64,000 nt of DNA from Flavobacterium zepuense (GCF_007097145.1 NZ_VJVZ01000001.1:186001-250000); one strand, 5' to 3'; counted from the first letter of the stretch, positions 1 through 9,945 are shown. Translations and numbers: made by a program. Notes: generated from the sequence alone by a model not told the origin.

Positions 1-756
1 TTTGATGGTAAAACGTTTACCCTTGATAAAGCTTTTGCCGAAAGGGTGACCAAAGAAAAAGCTGTGTGGCTGGATTATGGCAAAGACAATTATGCCGGGG
101 TTACCTGGGGCAATGCCCCTGTAAAAGATGGACATCGTATGATGATAGGCTGGATGAGCAACTGGGAATATGCCGAGGTAGTACCTACTAACGGATGGCG
201 TAGTAGTACTACCATTCCACGGGAACTAAAGCTGGTAAAAAAAGGCAACAACTACGCACTTATAACAAGCCCTGCCGAAGCCCTTAAAAACTATATTGAA
301 AAGACCGACAGCCAGAAAAATGTTGCTGTAAAAGGTATGGCAATACTTTCAGCAAAAGGCAAAACCGACTTTACCAAAGCAGACATCAGCTTTACTGTTC
401 AAGGGCTAAAGCAGGATGTTTACACCTTTACCTTTACAAATGATGCTGGCGAAACGTTGAGTTTTGGCATTAATAACAAAGAACGCAATTTGTTTGTAGA
501 CCGCTCTAAATCAAGCGATGCATCAACATTTCATAAGTTTACAGCAACACCATCAAAGGCTGCATTGGGTGAAATTCAAAAAAGCGGCACATTCCGTATC
601 CTGATGGATAAGACCAGTATTGAAGTGTTTTATAACGATGGTGAAACGGTGATGACTGAGATATTCTTTACCAGCCAGCCATTTAATACATTCTCGGCGA
701 CTGCCACATCTTCATTCGAAATTAGTGATCTTAAAATTAACCAACTAAAATTTTAA
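1..756 (+). CDS. GH32 fructan hydrolase (levanase/fructanase type), C-terminal part
   Basis: This is the last 251 codons of a glycoside hydrolase family 32 enzyme. The frame is open to the left edge, so the start, the nucleophile motif and probably the other catalytic motifs lie outside the window. Visible are the end of the five-bladed propeller (WLDYGKDNYAGVTW, then GWMSNWEYA and WRSSTTIPREL, all typical of exo-acting fructan beta-fructosidases) and the C-terminal beta-sandwich with the SIEVFYNDGE signature. The first GTG, at 46, is internal and not a real start. SusC follows 31 bases later, so the gene opens or continues the fructan operon. It probably releases fructose from levan or inulin oligosaccharides in the periplasm; the linkage specificity cannot be read from this fragment. 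Confidence 0.93.
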   Translation, partial: FDGKTFTLDKAFAERVTKEKAVWLDYGKDNYAGVTWGNAPVKDGHRMMIGWMSNWEYAEVVPTNGWRSSTTIPRELKLVKKGNNYALITSPAEALKNYIEKTDSQKNVAVKGMAILSAKGKTDFTKADISFTVQGLKQDVYTFTFTNDAGETLSFGINNKERNLFVDRSKSSDASTFHKFTATPSKAALGEIQKSGTFRILMDKTSIEVFYNDGETVMTEIFFTSQPFNTFSATATSSFEISDLKINQLKF

Positions 757-787
757 TAAACGCGATTAACTAAAACCAAACAAATAC

Positions 788-3700
788 ATGAAATCTAAAA
801 TTATTTTAATTCTCATCTTTCTATTTCCTATGATGGCTTTAATGGCGCAGGAAATAGAAGTTAAGGGAACGGTAATTTCGTCTGAAGACGGTTTACCGCT
901 CCCGGGTGCGTCGGTATTAGTATCGGGCACTACCAATAGCGCCTCTACCGATATAGACGGTAACTTTACCCTTGCAGGTGTAACACCGGGGGCAGAACTT
1001 ACGGTAAGTTATATTGGCTTTCAAACGCAAACGATTGCGGCACAGGCATCCATAACAGTAACATTAAAGTCCGACAGTAAAGAACTGGAGGCTGTAGTAG
1101 TAACAGGCTATTCAACACAAAAGAAAACCAATATTATTGGCGCCGTTGCGGTGGTAGATATGAAGGCTTTAAACAAACAGGTGGCCCCAAACCCTATACA
1201 GGCATTACAGGGAAGGGTTGCAGGAGTGCGTGTATCGACAGATGGTTCTCCCAGCGGTGCTAACACAAACGTGGTTATACGCGGTGTGGGTACGTTAAAC
1301 AATACATCCCCATTATTAGTTATAGATGGTGTGCCTACCAAGGCAGGTATGCACGAGCTTAACCCGAATGATATTGAAACCATACAGGTACTTAAAGATG
1401 CCTCGTCTGCAAGTATTTATGGATCACGGGCCTCTAACGGCGTAATCATCATCACCACAAAAAAAGGTAAGAATGGTAAAATGAGGATAAACTTTAATAA
1501 CTACACCGCGATTTCCAGCTATGCTAATCGTACCAAAGTACTTAACGCCGAACAATATGGGCAGGCCTTATGGCAGGCCAATATAAACGATGGCATAGAT
1601 CCTAACACTAACAATGTTAGCTACCAATACGACTGGGGTGAAGTTAATGGCAGGCCAACTTTAAATAATGTTTTAGTACCCGAGTACCTTGATGAGGCAC
1701 ATACACTTAAATCGTCTAACACCGATTGGTATGATGCTATATCGCGCACGGGTATTGCACAATCGTATGATCTTTCGGTATCAAATGGCACAGATAAAGG
1801 CAGCTACCTGTTTTCGCTTGGGTATTATGACAATAAGGGCATTGTAAATACTACTGAGTACAAGAGGATATCTGCCCGTATGAACAGTTCCTACAAATAT
1901 TTTAATGGTGCTCTTACGATAGGCGAAAATTTCACAATTAACCGTAATGCAGAAGTATCAGATCCCGGTGTTTTAGACCCGGCGTTAAGGGCACTGCCTA
2001 TTATCCCCGTGCGCACCGTAGATGGTCAGGGCTGGGGTGGCCCGGTAGGTGGTATGAACGACAGGCAAAATCCTGCACGCCTCTTAGAATATAATAAAGA
2101 TAATGGTTATAAATATTTAAGGCTTTTTGGTAATGCCTATGCCGATCTTGAAATAATTAAAAACCTTCATGTACGGTCGAGCTTTGGTATTGACTATGGA
2201 TACTACAACAAGCGCTCACTTCAACGCAGCTATGTATCGGGTTACCTTAAAAATGACCAGACAAGCGTAACCATAGACCAGAGCGTGAGCGATAAATGGA
2301 CGTGGACAAATACTGCCCAGTACAATTTTAGCTTAGGCAAACATAACGTAAACCTGCTTGCAGGAACTGAAATGTACCGGGATGTCTTTGATAATACTAC
2401 GCTGAGAAGAAATGACTTTATTTTGGAGACGCCGGATTATATGTACCCTGATGCAGGTACGGGCGAATCATTTACCGGGGGTACTTCTACACAGTATAAA
2501 CTCCTCTCCTATTTTGGCAAGGCAGAATATGATTATGATGGGCGTTACCTTGCATCGGCAACCATACGCCGCGACGGATCGTCACGCTTTGGTAAAAACA
2601 ACCAGTTTGGTACCTTCCCTGCGGTATCTGCCGGATGGCGTATAAGTCAGGAAAAATTTGTGCAGGATAAGGCAACGTTCATCTCAGACCTTAAGCTGCG
2701 TGCAGGCTGGGGACAGACAGGTAATCAGGAAATAAGTAATACTGCAATTTACTCTTTGTACCTTGCCAATTATGCCGGTGGAAGCCCTACATGGGCTACA
2801 TCTTACGGTACCGCTTATGATATGAGCGGTGCAAACAACGGCCAGCTTCCATCGGGTTTTATCGCCACACAAACAGGTAACGACGATCTTAAGTGGGAAA
2901 CTACCACGCAAACAAACGTGGGGTTAGACTTTGGTTTCTTCGACCAAAAATTAAGCGGATCGATAGATTATTACATCAAAAAAACTAAAGATATCCTGGT
3001 ACAGCCACCTTACTTAGGAGCCATAGGCGAAGGAGGCAACCGTTATGTAAACGGTGCCTCTATGGAGAACAAAGGCTGGGAGGTATCTTTAGGGTATCGC
3101 GATGAAACAAGCGGTGGGTTTACCTATGATATTTCGGGCAACTTTTCTGCCAATAAAAATAAAATTACCCAATTGCCTGCCGCCGTACGCAACAGTTATG
3201 GTGGCAACGGGCAGAACGATAACATTCTTGGCCGCCCTATTAACTCTATGTACGGTTATGTGGCCGATGGGCTGTTCCGCACACAGGATGAGGTAGATAA
3301 TTCTGCCGAGCAGCCGGGTAAAGGCCTTGGGCGTATACGTTTTGCCGATCTTAATGGCGATGGTGTTGTAGATACCGATGACCGTACCTGGATTGGTAAT
3401 CCTAATCCCGGTTTTAATTATGGTGTAAACGTAACACTGGGCTATAAAGCATTTGACTTCACTATGTTCTGGGAAGGTATTGGTGACGTGGACGTTATTA
3501 ACACTAAAAAATACCAGACTGATTTTTGGAGTGTGGATGATGTGGGGTCTAATAAAGGTACGCGATTATTAAATGCCTGGAGTGTAGATAATCCTAACTC
3601 CAGTATACCGGCACTTACCACGGTAGACCGTAATGCCGAGTCGCGTTTTTCTACCTATTATGTAGAAAAGGGAGATTACCTTAAACTGCGTGTATTGCAG

Positions 3701-3886
3701 CTGGGCTATAACCTGCCAAAATCGCTGCTTGAAAAATACAGTATGGAATCGTTAAGAATTTATGTAAGCGGACAAAACCTGCTTATTATAGACGCTAAGA
3801 ACTTTACAGGTGTAGATCCAGAAAGCCCTGCCTATGGCTACCCACTGCCAATGACCTTTACAGTTGGCCTTAACCTGGCATTATAA
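788..3886 (+). CDS. susC: SusC/RagA-family TonB-dependent outer-membrane transporter (fructan locus)
   Basis: This 1032-aa protein is the TonB-dependent barrel that imports oligosaccharides across the outer membrane with its SusD partner. A signal peptide (about residues 1-20, ending MALMA) is followed by a carboxypeptidase-regulatory-like domain (about 22-97, GTVISSEDGLPLPGASV). A plug domain follows (about 105-225, with the NVVIRGVGTLNN and LLVIDGVP motifs typical of SusC), and the rest is a 22-strand-type barrel ending in an aromatic/hydrophobic strand. Length is normal for the family. SusD lies 21 bases downstream. Flanking GH32 enzymes and a fructokinase point to a fructan, most likely levan, as substrate; that assignment is inferred from context. 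Confidence 0.96.
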   Translation: MKSKIILILIFLFPMMALMAQEIEVKGTVISSEDGLPLPGASVLVSGTTNSASTDIDGNFTLAGVTPGAELTVSYIGFQTQTIAAQASITVTLKSDSKELEAVVVTGYSTQKKTNIIGAVAVVDMKALNKQVAPNPIQALQGRVAGVRVSTDGSPSGANTNVVIRGVGTLNNTSPLLVIDGVPTKAGMHELNPNDIETIQVLKDASSASIYGSRASNGVIIITTKKGKNGKMRINFNNYTAISSYANRTKVLNAEQYGQALWQANINDGIDPNTNNVSYQYDWGEVNGRPTLNNVLVPEYLDEAHTLKSSNTDWYDAISRTGIAQSYDLSVSNGTDKGSYLFSLGYYDNKGIVNTTEYKRISARMNSSYKYFNGALTIGENFTINRNAEVSDPGVLDPALRALPIIPVRTVDGQGWGGPVGGMNDRQNPARLLEYNKDNGYKYLRLFGNAYADLEIIKNLHVRSSFGIDYGYYNKRSLQRSYVSGYLKNDQTSVTIDQSVSDKWTWTNTAQYNFSLGKHNVNLLAGTEMYRDVFDNTTLRRNDFILETPDYMYPDAGTGESFTGGTSTQYKLLSYFGKAEYDYDGRYLASATIRRDGSSRFGKNNQFGTFPAVSAGWRISQEKFVQDKATFISDLKLRAGWGQTGNQEISNTAIYSLYLANYAGGSPTWATSYGTAYDMSGANNGQLPSGFIATQTGNDDLKWETTTQTNVGLDFGFFDQKLSGSIDYYIKKTKDILVQPPYLGAIGEGGNRYVNGASMENKGWEVSLGYRDETSGGFTYDISGNFSANKNKITQLPAAVRNSYGGNGQNDNILGRPINSMYGYVADGLFRTQDEVDNSAEQPGKGLGRIRFADLNGDGVVDTDDRTWIGNPNPGFNYGVNVTLGYKAFDFTMFWEGIGDVDVINTKKYQTDFWSVDDVGSNKGTRLLNAWSVDNPNSSIPALTTVDRNAESRFSTYYVEKGDYLKLRVLQLGYNLPKSLLEKYSMESLRIYVSGQNLLIIDAKNFTGVDPESPAYGYPLPMTFTVGLNLAL

Positions 3887-3907
3887 TTAAATCCAAAAGC
3901 AAACAAA

Positions 3908-5599
3908 ATGAAAAAGATACTATATATAGCAGGAATAGCACTATTAAGCATAACCGTTTCCTGTACAGATTATTTAGATAACGACCCCAGAGGTGTACTA
4001 TCCGAAGAGGAGCTTGTAAATGCCGAAACCATAGAGGGTTTTATGACATCGGCTTATTCGGCATTGGGTAATGACCACTATGATGCGCCTTTCAGCTTAT
4101 GGCCTTACGGCAATGTACGGTCAGACGATGCCTATAAAGGCGGTAGCGGCACTAACGATATCCAGGATTTTCATTTCTTTGAAGTATCAAATAATATAAG
4201 GCCTGATTTTGGCGAACTGGATGCATTTTGGTACAACAGCTTTGTAGGGATATCCCGTGCTAATAAAGCGTTAAGGGCATTAGAGCAAATAAGTGCTGAG
4301 GAATATCCGTTAAAGGATACCCGTATTGCCGAAATGAAATTTATAAGGGGGCATTTTTACTTTATGCTAAAGATTATGTTTAGAAACATCCCTTTTATTA
4401 CTGAAGATATAGCTATTGAAGATTACGGTACTATATCTAACCGAGCTCTTAACAACGAGCAACTTTGGGAAGCTATTGCTAAAGATTTTGAAGCTGCCGC
4501 CGCAGGACTACCTGCCGCACAGGCAGAGGTGGGCAGGGCAAACCAGTCTGCCGCTTACGCTTACCTGGCAAAAGTACGTTTGTATCAGGCTTACACACAA
4601 GACGAAAATTATAACGTAACAGGTATAGATCAAAACCATATGCAACAGGTATTAGATGCCACTGCGCAAGTTACAAGTGCCAGCCTTGAGTCCGATTTTG
4701 CCAATAACTTTCTTCCGGGTAGTTATGAGAACGGGGCGGAATCGGTGTTCGCTATCCAGTTTTCGCAAGATGATGGTACACTTTACGGCAGGTTAAATTA
4801 CAGCGATGTACTCTCTACACCTCAGGGGTTGGGCTGTTGCGATTTTCATAAGCCAAGCCAAAATTTAGTAAACGCATTTAAAACCAATGCTAACGGGTTA
4901 CCACAGTTAAATAACTACAATGACAGCGACCTAAACTATGAGGAGTTGGCTACTTACACTGTAGATCCGCGTTTGTACCATACCGTTGCAATTCCCGGCC
5001 TGCCTTACAAGTATGACCCCGAATATACCTATGTTGAAGCCTGGGTACGTTCTCCAAGTACTTATGGGTATTTTGCATCGCTTAAAGAAAATGTATCACC
5101 TAATTGCGGCTGTGTAGTAAACATAGACCCTTTTTATGGCAACTCTAAAAACAGGATACAAATTCGTTACGCCGATGTATTGCTAATGCGCGCGGAAGCG
5201 CTGATAGAACTTGGCCAGCAGGGTGAAGCTCTTGCCCTTGTAAACCAGGTGCGCACCCGTGCTGCAAACAGTACGGCATTAATTTCCGGGTACGAGAGCA
5301 ACGCCACAATAAGTCCTTATATAGACGGTGTAAATTGCACATGGACACAGGAATATGCCCGACAGGCACTACGGTTTGAGCGCCGTTTAGAACTTGCCAT
5401 GGAAGGTAACCGCTTTTTCGACTTAGTACGCTGGGGAGTAGCCGCCGAAGTTTTAAACGACTATTATGGAGAAGAAAAAACCAAGCGCGCTTATTATTCT
5501 GATGCTTACTTTGATAAAAACAAGGAAGAGTATTGCCCTATACCATTAACCCAGATTAATTTTAGCCAGGGTGTATACCAGCAAAATCCCGGTTATTAA
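3908..5599 (+). CDS. susD: SusD/RagB-family surface glycan-binding lipoprotein (fructan locus)
   Basis: This 563-aa protein is the extracellular lid and glycan-binding partner of the SusC just upstream. The N-terminus is a lipoprotein signal with lipobox SVSC (Cys19), followed by TDYLDNDPRG, a common SusD opening. The TPR-like helical scaffold includes FIRGHFYFMLKIMFRNIPF. The C-terminal SusD region has RYADVLLMRAEALIELG and a late RFERRLELAMEGNRFFDLVRWG motif, both hallmarks of the family. It binds fructan chains at the cell surface and feeds SusC. Gaps of 21 and 18 bases to its neighbours indicate co-transcription. Confidence 0.96.
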   Translation: MKKILYIAGIALLSITVSCTDYLDNDPRGVLSEEELVNAETIEGFMTSAYSALGNDHYDAPFSLWPYGNVRSDDAYKGGSGTNDIQDFHFFEVSNNIRPDFGELDAFWYNSFVGISRANKALRALEQISAEEYPLKDTRIAEMKFIRGHFYFMLKIMFRNIPFITEDIAIEDYGTISNRALNNEQLWEAIAKDFEAAAAGLPAAQAEVGRANQSAAYAYLAKVRLYQAYTQDENYNVTGIDQNHMQQVLDATAQVTSASLESDFANNFLPGSYENGAESVFAIQFSQDDGTLYGRLNYSDVLSTPQGLGCCDFHKPSQNLVNAFKTNANGLPQLNNYNDSDLNYEELATYTVDPRLYHTVAIPGLPYKYDPEYTYVEAWVRSPSTYGYFASLKENVSPNCGCVVNIDPFYGNSKNRIQIRYADVLLMRAEALIELGQQGEALALVNQVRTRAANSTALISGYESNATISPYIDGVNCTWTQEYARQALRFERRLELAMEGNRFFDLVRWGVAAEVLNDYYGEEKTKRAYYSDAYFDKNKEEYCPIPLTQINFSQGVYQQNPGY

Positions 5600-5617
5600 T
5601 ACCTAAAAAAGTAAATC

Positions 5618-7012
5618 ATGAAAAAAATTATAACTAAGAGCGTTATACTTACAGGCTTAATAATGGGCCTGCTTGTAAGCCTGTTGTCTTGCGAAGACAG
5701 TTTTGATAACAGTGATCTTAAAATTAACGTACCGGTAAGTGTAACGGCATTTAGCATTAACGGCACTCCGGGCACAATAGACCAGCAGACTGGACAGATA
5801 AACGTTGCCCTGCCTTTTGGCACCAATGTTACATCGGTAGTGCCACAGCTAACATTACCTGAAGGTGCCACGATTAATTTAGATCTAAGCACACCTACGG
5901 ATTTTACATCTGCTGTGAGATTCCAGGTAGTAAATGGTAACTTATTTAAAGATTACACAGTAAATGTTACAGTGTCCAGTCCTATCATAAGCTTTAAAAT
6001 AAATAATGTTGCCGGAGTGATTAACAACAGCGCTAAAACGATAAATCTTATTTTACCTGAAGGAACCGACCTTAGTGCGTTGCAACCGATTATTGAACTG
6101 AGTGAGGGCGTTACAATTACCCCTGCTTCAGGAACAACTATAGATTTCTCATCGCCTGTAGCATTTACAGTAACAAACGCCATTGCAAGCGCTGTATATA
6201 CAGTAACGGTAAGTGTGCCGGTACAAGGTATCGAAGTTGCATTTTTAGGTACGGCAGCATCGCGCGGAGCGATAACCAATATGGATGAGAAAACAGCCTG
6301 CGACTGGTTGTTTGCTAATTACTCAGGAGCCCGCTATCTATCTTTTGACGAAATAGTGGCCGGTGCAGAGTTAAGCACTATCGATGCAATTTGGTGGCAT
6401 TTCGATTCGGCACAAACATTGCCCACCATAGCAACTAATCCTACAGTTACCGCTGCTTTAGTAGCCTACCGTGCTGGTGGTGGAAACTTGTTGCTTACAA
6501 CATTCGCATCGCAGTATGTTGATGCGCTGGGTATCGTACCCCCGGGTAAAGGGCCAAATAATGTGTTTGGAGACTTTTTACCAGCTGGAGGAGTTGATAG
6601 CAACTCTTGGGGAATGTCTTTTATGGGGCATGAAGACCACCCAATATTTCAGGGGCTGGAAACCTTCCAAACCGGAAAAGCGAATTTATTGCAGGGCGGA
6701 ACTTTCAGGCTTAACCATACCGCATGGTGGTTTTTACCAGAATGGGGTGGTTACAATGACGGCGCAGGCTGGAGAAGCCAGACAGGCGGTACCAACCTTG
6801 CCAGCGAAGCATGGGATGATGCCCTTAATGGTCGTGTAACTATTGCCGAATGGGGAGATGCGGAAGATGCCAACGTTGTTGTAATATCTATGGGTGCGTA
6901 CGATTGGTATAATGAAACTGACGCAAGTGGTAACCCAAGCCAACCTAATGCTTTCATTACCAATATACAAACACTCACACAAAACAGCCTCAACTACCTT
7001 ATTGGCCAATAA
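5618..7012 (+). CDS. DUF4960-like surface glycan-binding lipoprotein (SusE/F position)
   Basis: This 464-aa lipoprotein (lipobox LLSC, Cys25) starts with two tandem immunoglobulin-like domains (about residues 38-115 and 120-202). Each has an ISFKINNVAG / ITPASGTTIDFSSPVAFTVTN type pattern, like DUF5018 repeats. A C-terminal region (about 205-464) begins IEVAFLGTAAS and is rich in Trp and Gly, resembling DUF4960. In Bacteroides levan loci the gene after SusD encodes a levan-binding surface protein (BT1761) at this same position. By position and architecture this protein is probably the equivalent, holding fructan at the cell surface. No catalytic motif was seen. The ligand is inferred, not shown. 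Confidence 0.78.
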   Translation: MKKIITKSVILTGLIMGLLVSLLSCEDSFDNSDLKINVPVSVTAFSINGTPGTIDQQTGQINVALPFGTNVTSVVPQLTLPEGATINLDLSTPTDFTSAVRFQVVNGNLFKDYTVNVTVSSPIISFKINNVAGVINNSAKTINLILPEGTDLSALQPIIELSEGVTITPASGTTIDFSSPVAFTVTNAIASAVYTVTVSVPVQGIEVAFLGTAASRGAITNMDEKTACDWLFANYSGARYLSFDEIVAGAELSTIDAIWWHFDSAQTLPTIATNPTVTAALVAYRAGGGNLLLTTFASQYVDALGIVPPGKGPNNVFGDFLPAGGVDSNSWGMSFMGHEDHPIFQGLETFQTGKANLLQGGTFRLNHTAWWFLPEWGGYNDGAGWRSQTGGTNLASEAWDDALNGRVTIAEWGDAEDANVVVISMGAYDWYNETDASGNPSQPNAFITNIQTLTQNSLNYLIGQ

Positions 7013-7027
7013 TCAAAAATTAAAACA

Positions 7028-8578
7028 ATGAACTATAAAACAATGATGCTTCTTCCTGCCATAGCGCTTGCATTGCTTTCGTGTCAGGATGATGATAAAT
7101 ATATCGGCGGATCAGTGTCGGGAGGCGAGACTGAAATCAGCAGTATTTATCCTGCGCCGCCATCACAATGGTTAGGTGGCAGTGAGCCTTACTACAGCGC
7201 GGGTTATACCGGAGATGTAATGCCTTATTACGAAAATGGTACTTTTCATATTTATTTTTTGCATGATGCTATAAATAAGCCCGCAGGAAAAGGTTTTCAT
7301 GACATTCACGAGTTTAGCACTACTAACCTTACTACATTTACCTATCAGGGGCAAACAATACCTTATGGCACCCAAGACGAACCTGACTTTGCAGTAGGTA
7401 CAGGAAGTCTAATAAAGGTTGGCATTACGTACTATTTTTATTATACAGGGCACAACCAAACCGGTGCTTTTATAGCTAACAACCCACGCGAAAGCGTGCT
7501 TTTAGCTACCAGTACTGATATGAAAAACTGGACTAAGCAGCCATCGTTTAAAATAACAGCACCTGCCGGGTACTATGATTATGATTTCCGCGACCCGCAG
7601 GTATTCCAAAACCCTGACGGCGGCAAGTACTGGATGCTGGTGAGCACACAAACCGAACCTGATCGTAAAGCGGTTTTGCTTAAATTTACAACTACAGACC
7701 CTGCAAGTGGCAACTGGACGCCTGAAGGTATAATATATACCTCTACACCCGAAGACAACTATCTGATGATGGAGTGTGCCGACGTGTTTAAAATGGGCAG
7801 CTACTGGTATATGATGTTCAGCGAAAACTGGAGCGGCAATAAGGGTACCCATTACCGCATGGCAACAACCATTAATGGGCCGTGGACAAAACCGGACAAC
7901 GACCTTATAGATGGCGAATATTATTATACTGCTAAAACTGCAACCGATGGTAACAAGCGTTACGCATTTGGCTGGGCTGCAAGAAAAGCTCCTGAGAATG
8001 ATACCGGCGGTAAAGAATGGGCAGGTAACCTGGTAATCCATGAACTGATTCAAAATAATGATGGTACACTTGCTACAAAAGCGCCAGATGCCATAAATAC
8101 TGTTTTTACGCAAAACACAACGGTAAGTATGCAAGCTGCTACAGGAGCAGTAACCGAGGGCAACGGCGGGTATACCCTTAACAGTGCATCGGCTGATGCT
8201 ATGGCAACATTTGCTGCTGTAGGTAAAAAAGTGCGTATAAAGGCACAGCTTACCCTTACAAATGCTACGGGTGCAGCAGGCTTTTATTTTAATGTTAGCG
8301 ATGCTGCTCATTATAAAATAATGCTGGAACCTCAACAAAACCGTATAGCTGCTTATAACAGCAACGGCGAGTTGGTTACACGCCTACCCTTAACAATTGT
8401 GCAGGGTACTGCATATGCTATAGATATAATTGCAGACGGCAGTGTTTGCGTAATATATGTAAATGATAAAGTAGCACTTACAAACCGGATTTACGGCCGT
8501 GAACAGCAAAACTGGGGACTTGTTGCTACCAATGGCGCAACAGCCTCTGTAACAGGATTGCAGGTTGTAAAACCATAA
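7028..8578 (+). CDS. Lipoprotein GH32-type glycosidase, probable surface endo-levanase
   Basis: This 516-aa protein has lipobox ALLSC (Cys19) followed by QDDDK, an acidic stretch like the surface lipoprotein export signals of Bacteroidota. The clan GH-J catalytic triad can be placed. Asp63 in GYTGDVMPYY is the expected nucleophile, replacing the usual WMNDPNG context. Asp189 in FRDPQVF is the RDP transition-state stabiliser, and Glu249 in MMECADVF is the EC acid/base. A C-terminal beta-sandwich spans about 350-516. Lying between the glycan-binding protein and fructokinase, it is probably the enzyme that cuts polymeric levan outside the cell, as BT1760 does in Bacteroides. A transferase activity (levan fructotransferase-like) is an alternative. 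Confidence 0.85.
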   Translation: MNYKTMMLLPAIALALLSCQDDDKYIGGSVSGGETEISSIYPAPPSQWLGGSEPYYSAGYTGDVMPYYENGTFHIYFLHDAINKPAGKGFHDIHEFSTTNLTTFTYQGQTIPYGTQDEPDFAVGTGSLIKVGITYYFYYTGHNQTGAFIANNPRESVLLATSTDMKNWTKQPSFKITAPAGYYDYDFRDPQVFQNPDGGKYWMLVSTQTEPDRKAVLLKFTTTDPASGNWTPEGIIYTSTPEDNYLMMECADVFKMGSYWYMMFSENWSGNKGTHYRMATTINGPWTKPDNDLIDGEYYYTAKTATDGNKRYAFGWAARKAPENDTGGKEWAGNLVIHELIQNNDGTLATKAPDAINTVFTQNTTVSMQAATGAVTEGNGGYTLNSASADAMATFAAVGKKVRIKAQLTLTNATGAAGFYFNVSDAAHYKIMLEPQQNRIAAYNSNGELVTRLPLTIVQGTAYAIDIIADGSVCVIYVNDKVALTNRIYGREQQNWGLVATNGATASVTGLQVVKP

Positions 8579-8597
8579 TTTTAAAATTATTATTTAA

Positions 8598-9500
8598 ATG
8601 AATACAGGAAAAAAACTTAAGGCGGTATCCTACGGTGAGGTACTTTGGGATGTTTTTGCCAATGGTAAAAAGATAGGCGGGGCACCGTTAAATCTGGCTC
8701 TGAGAATGCAAAGCCTTGGGTGTGATGTAGCCATGATAAGTTGTGTAGGCAACGATTCTGATGGCGAAGAGATTGTAGATTATGTTAAAGCTCAGGGTTT
8801 AGACACAGGCGGAATAATTCGTACAGAAGATTACCCCACCGGACTGGTGCAGGTGTATGTAAACGACCGCGGTAGTGCAAGTTATGAAATAAGCTACCCG
8901 TCTGCCTGGGATAAGATACAGCTAACAGACTATGCCCGTAGCCTCGTAGCTGATGCAGATGTATTAATATACGGCAGCCTGGTGTGTCGAGATAGAGTTT
9001 CTAAAAAATCGCTGGAGGAGCTTCTTTTAAATAACGTTTATAAAGTGTTTGATGTTAATTTGCGTCCGCCGCATTATACACAGGCCGCAATTGAGAACCT
9101 TATGGGCTCGGCAAACTTTATAAAATTTAATGATGAAGAATTACTGGAAATAGCTACAGGTATGGGTTCTCCCCACACATTGTTGGAAGACAATATGGAA
9201 TTTATAGCCACGAAAACTAAAACGCGTTCTATGTGTGTTACTAAAGGTAAGCACGGAGCGATACTAATGTGGGAAAGCAGCCTTTATAACAATAATGGCT
9301 ATCCTGTTAAGGTTGTAGATACTGTAGGAGCAGGCGACTCTTTCCTTGCTACGCTTATTATGGGATTGCTTACCGGAGAAAACCCACAGCATGCTATTGA
9401 TTATGCCTGTGCTGTTGGAGCGCTTGTAGCGGCATCGGCGGGAGCAAACCCCATTTTAACCGAGGAAAAGATTCAGGCGCTTATGCATAGTGTAGAATAA
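8598..9500 (+). CDS. Fructokinase, PfkB-family sugar kinase
   Basis: This 300-aa cytoplasmic PfkB (ribokinase-fold) kinase is predicted to phosphorylate fructose to fructose 6-phosphate with ATP, moving the products of fructan cleavage into glycolysis. The N-terminal KIGGAPLNLALRMQSLG region is the family's di-glycine substrate-binding segment. DTVGAGDSF near the C-terminus carries the anion hole and the catalytic base Asp247. Length is typical. It is the last gene of the fructan operon, 19 bases after the GH32 lipoprotein, and is followed by an intrinsic terminator. Fructose specificity is inferred from the operon. Confidence 0.92.
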   Translation: MNTGKKLKAVSYGEVLWDVFANGKKIGGAPLNLALRMQSLGCDVAMISCVGNDSDGEEIVDYVKAQGLDTGGIIRTEDYPTGLVQVYVNDRGSASYEISYPSAWDKIQLTDYARSLVADADVLIYGSLVCRDRVSKKSLEELLLNNVYKVFDVNLRPPHYTQAAIENLMGSANFIKFNDEELLEIATGMGSPHTLLEDNMEFIATKTKTRSMCVTKGKHGAILMWESSLYNNNGYPVKVVDTVGAGDSFLATLIMGLLTGENPQHAIDYACAVGALVAASAGANPILTEEKIQALMHSVE

Positions 9501-9568
9501 ATTTGGGTTAGTTAATTTGCTTTCTAAAAGTTTGGGTTACGTTTAGAAAAAAGGGATTTCCCTACTAT

Positions 9569-9599
9569 AGGGGCAGCATTGGGTAGCTGCCCCTTTTTT
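9569..9599 (+). terminator. Intrinsic terminator of the fructan operon
   Basis: A perfect 9-bp stem AGGGGCAGC / GCTGCCCCT (9569-9577 with 9586-9594) has an 8-base loop and runs into six consecutive T. It lies 68 bases after the fructokinase stop codon. Confidence 0.9.
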
Positions 9600-9654
9600 A
9601 TTTTAGCCAATCTAAATTGTCTGTAAATTTAGCAATATAATTTGTCCTGTAATA

Positions 9655-9810
9655 TTAATACTCTACCCAGCTTCTGCATCCATTATGATAAGATGATGTA
9701 ACAGATATATCCTGCCAGGATGTATACCTCTTGGTGCAATAACCGCGAGTTATACACACCTCTGCATCATCATGGTAAAACAGTGGTAGCAAGCCATCAC
9801 TTTTTATTTT
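9655..9810 (-). pseudogene. Possible remnant of a small Cys-containing coding sequence
   Basis: On the minus strand the frame is open for 51 codons between stops at 9811-9813 and 9655-9657. There is no ATG, only an internal TTG. The translation is not low-complexity and reads like protein (for example EVCITRGYCTKRYTSWQD and YHNGCRSWVEY), with three cysteines and several aromatic residues. It could be the tail of a lost gene or chance. I recognise no family. Confidence 0.25.
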
Positions 9811-9945
9811 TTAAATACATTATCTCTTCATATGCGTTATTATTATTCTTTATCCGTTATATATACTTTAGTGGGCTATTATATGCCTTTCAAATATAAG
9901 TTTACAGTTTTTTTATCTTTATCTTAAAACTTTATACGAATACGT

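Noticed and set aside
7502..8338. Long antisense open frame (278 codons) over the GH32 lipoprotein gene
   Set aside because: It is a shadow of the strongly coding plus strand. Its translation is Cys-rich and Ser-rich with no recognisable domain.
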